NCBI RefSeq assembly: GCF_019097595.1
Contig: NC_080720.1
Span: 20,857,352 to 20,921,351 of the forward strand
DNA length: 64,000 bases
Origin: Hemibagrus wyckioides
Lineage: Eukaryota; Chordata; Actinopteri; Siluriformes; Bagridae
Direction of reading: 5' to 3'
The notes under the pieces were generated by a model. The model was not told the origin of the DNA and ran no database searches. It worked only from the letters and a program-made list of their open reading frames with translations. Shown here one piece after another: positions 63,764-64,000 of this stretch; position 1 is the stretch's first letter, and every line of letters begins with the position of its first letter. Both the position numbers and the translations under genes were made by a program.

Positions 63764-64000
63764 GGGAGACCAGGGGACCAGGATTGCAGTGGCACCAGCC
63801 AGGCCCATCTGTGCGTCACCTGATTCGGGCACTGGGGAGTCTGCGTAATGGCTGGGAAGGAATGGCGTCTCTGGGCCGCAGTGGAGGGGTAATTAAAGAG
63901 TGCAAGCCATGCAGAAACAGCACATCTGGATGCAGCAGGCTTGGGTGCAGATAGTTCTGAGGTTGAGGACATCTTAGCTCAACTCTGTTTGTGTAGCTTA

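Noticed and set aside
63505..63972. 155-residue minus-strand ORF
   Set aside because: Part is translated GA/GT microsatellite and the rest shows no known domain; it is antisense to the gene.

Overview
The window is intronic, repeat-rich vertebrate DNA, and the repeats point to a teleost fish, probably an ostariophysan such as a catfish or relative. The evidence is several fish-type tRNA-derived SINEs, many decayed Tc1-like transposons, a Ty3/gypsy relic and very dense CT, GA, CA, GATA and AT microsatellites. The order-level placement rests on repeat types recognised from memory and was not searched.

One gene is supported. Five plus-strand coding exons (7183-7242, 27672-27716, 39255-39393, 53525-53656, 54820-54877) join with compatible phases into a 434-nt open frame of about 144 residues. 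The product is the N-terminal extracellular part of a voltage-gated calcium channel alpha2/delta subunit, best matching alpha2delta-2 (cacna2d2; the teleost a/b paralogue is not resolved). The exons cover the region before and within the VWA_N domain and stop just before the VWA domain, at the RRR motif linked to gabapentinoid binding. The signal-peptide exons should lie upstream of base 1 and the VWA, Cache and delta exons downstream of base 64000; I found neither here. Introns are about 20.4, 11.5, 14.1 and 1.2 kb, with open-ended introns of at least 7.2 and 9.1 kb at the edges.

Layout: 1-7182, upstream intron with two SINEs carrying clear target-site duplications. 7243-27671, large intron with a long CT tract, Tc1 relics, a SINE nested in a Tc1 relic, a perfect 49-bp-arm hairpin beside a TATAC array, and a 31-bp minisatellite. 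27717-39254, intron with Ty3/gypsy fragments, a GATA array and Tc1 relics. 39394-53524, intron with several SINEs, a GATA array, a long-TIR MITE-like element, about 300-bp tandem repeats and an ATATG array; it ends in a CT microsatellite that is also the polypyrimidine tract of the next exon. 53657-54819, short intron. 54878-64000, downstream intron with SINE and Tc1 fragments, a diverged repeat pair, and AT and GATA arrays.

I found no second gene, structural RNA, CRISPR array or novel enzyme system. The most unusual items are the perfect hairpin, the microsatellites at splice sites, the minisatellite and the long-TIR element.
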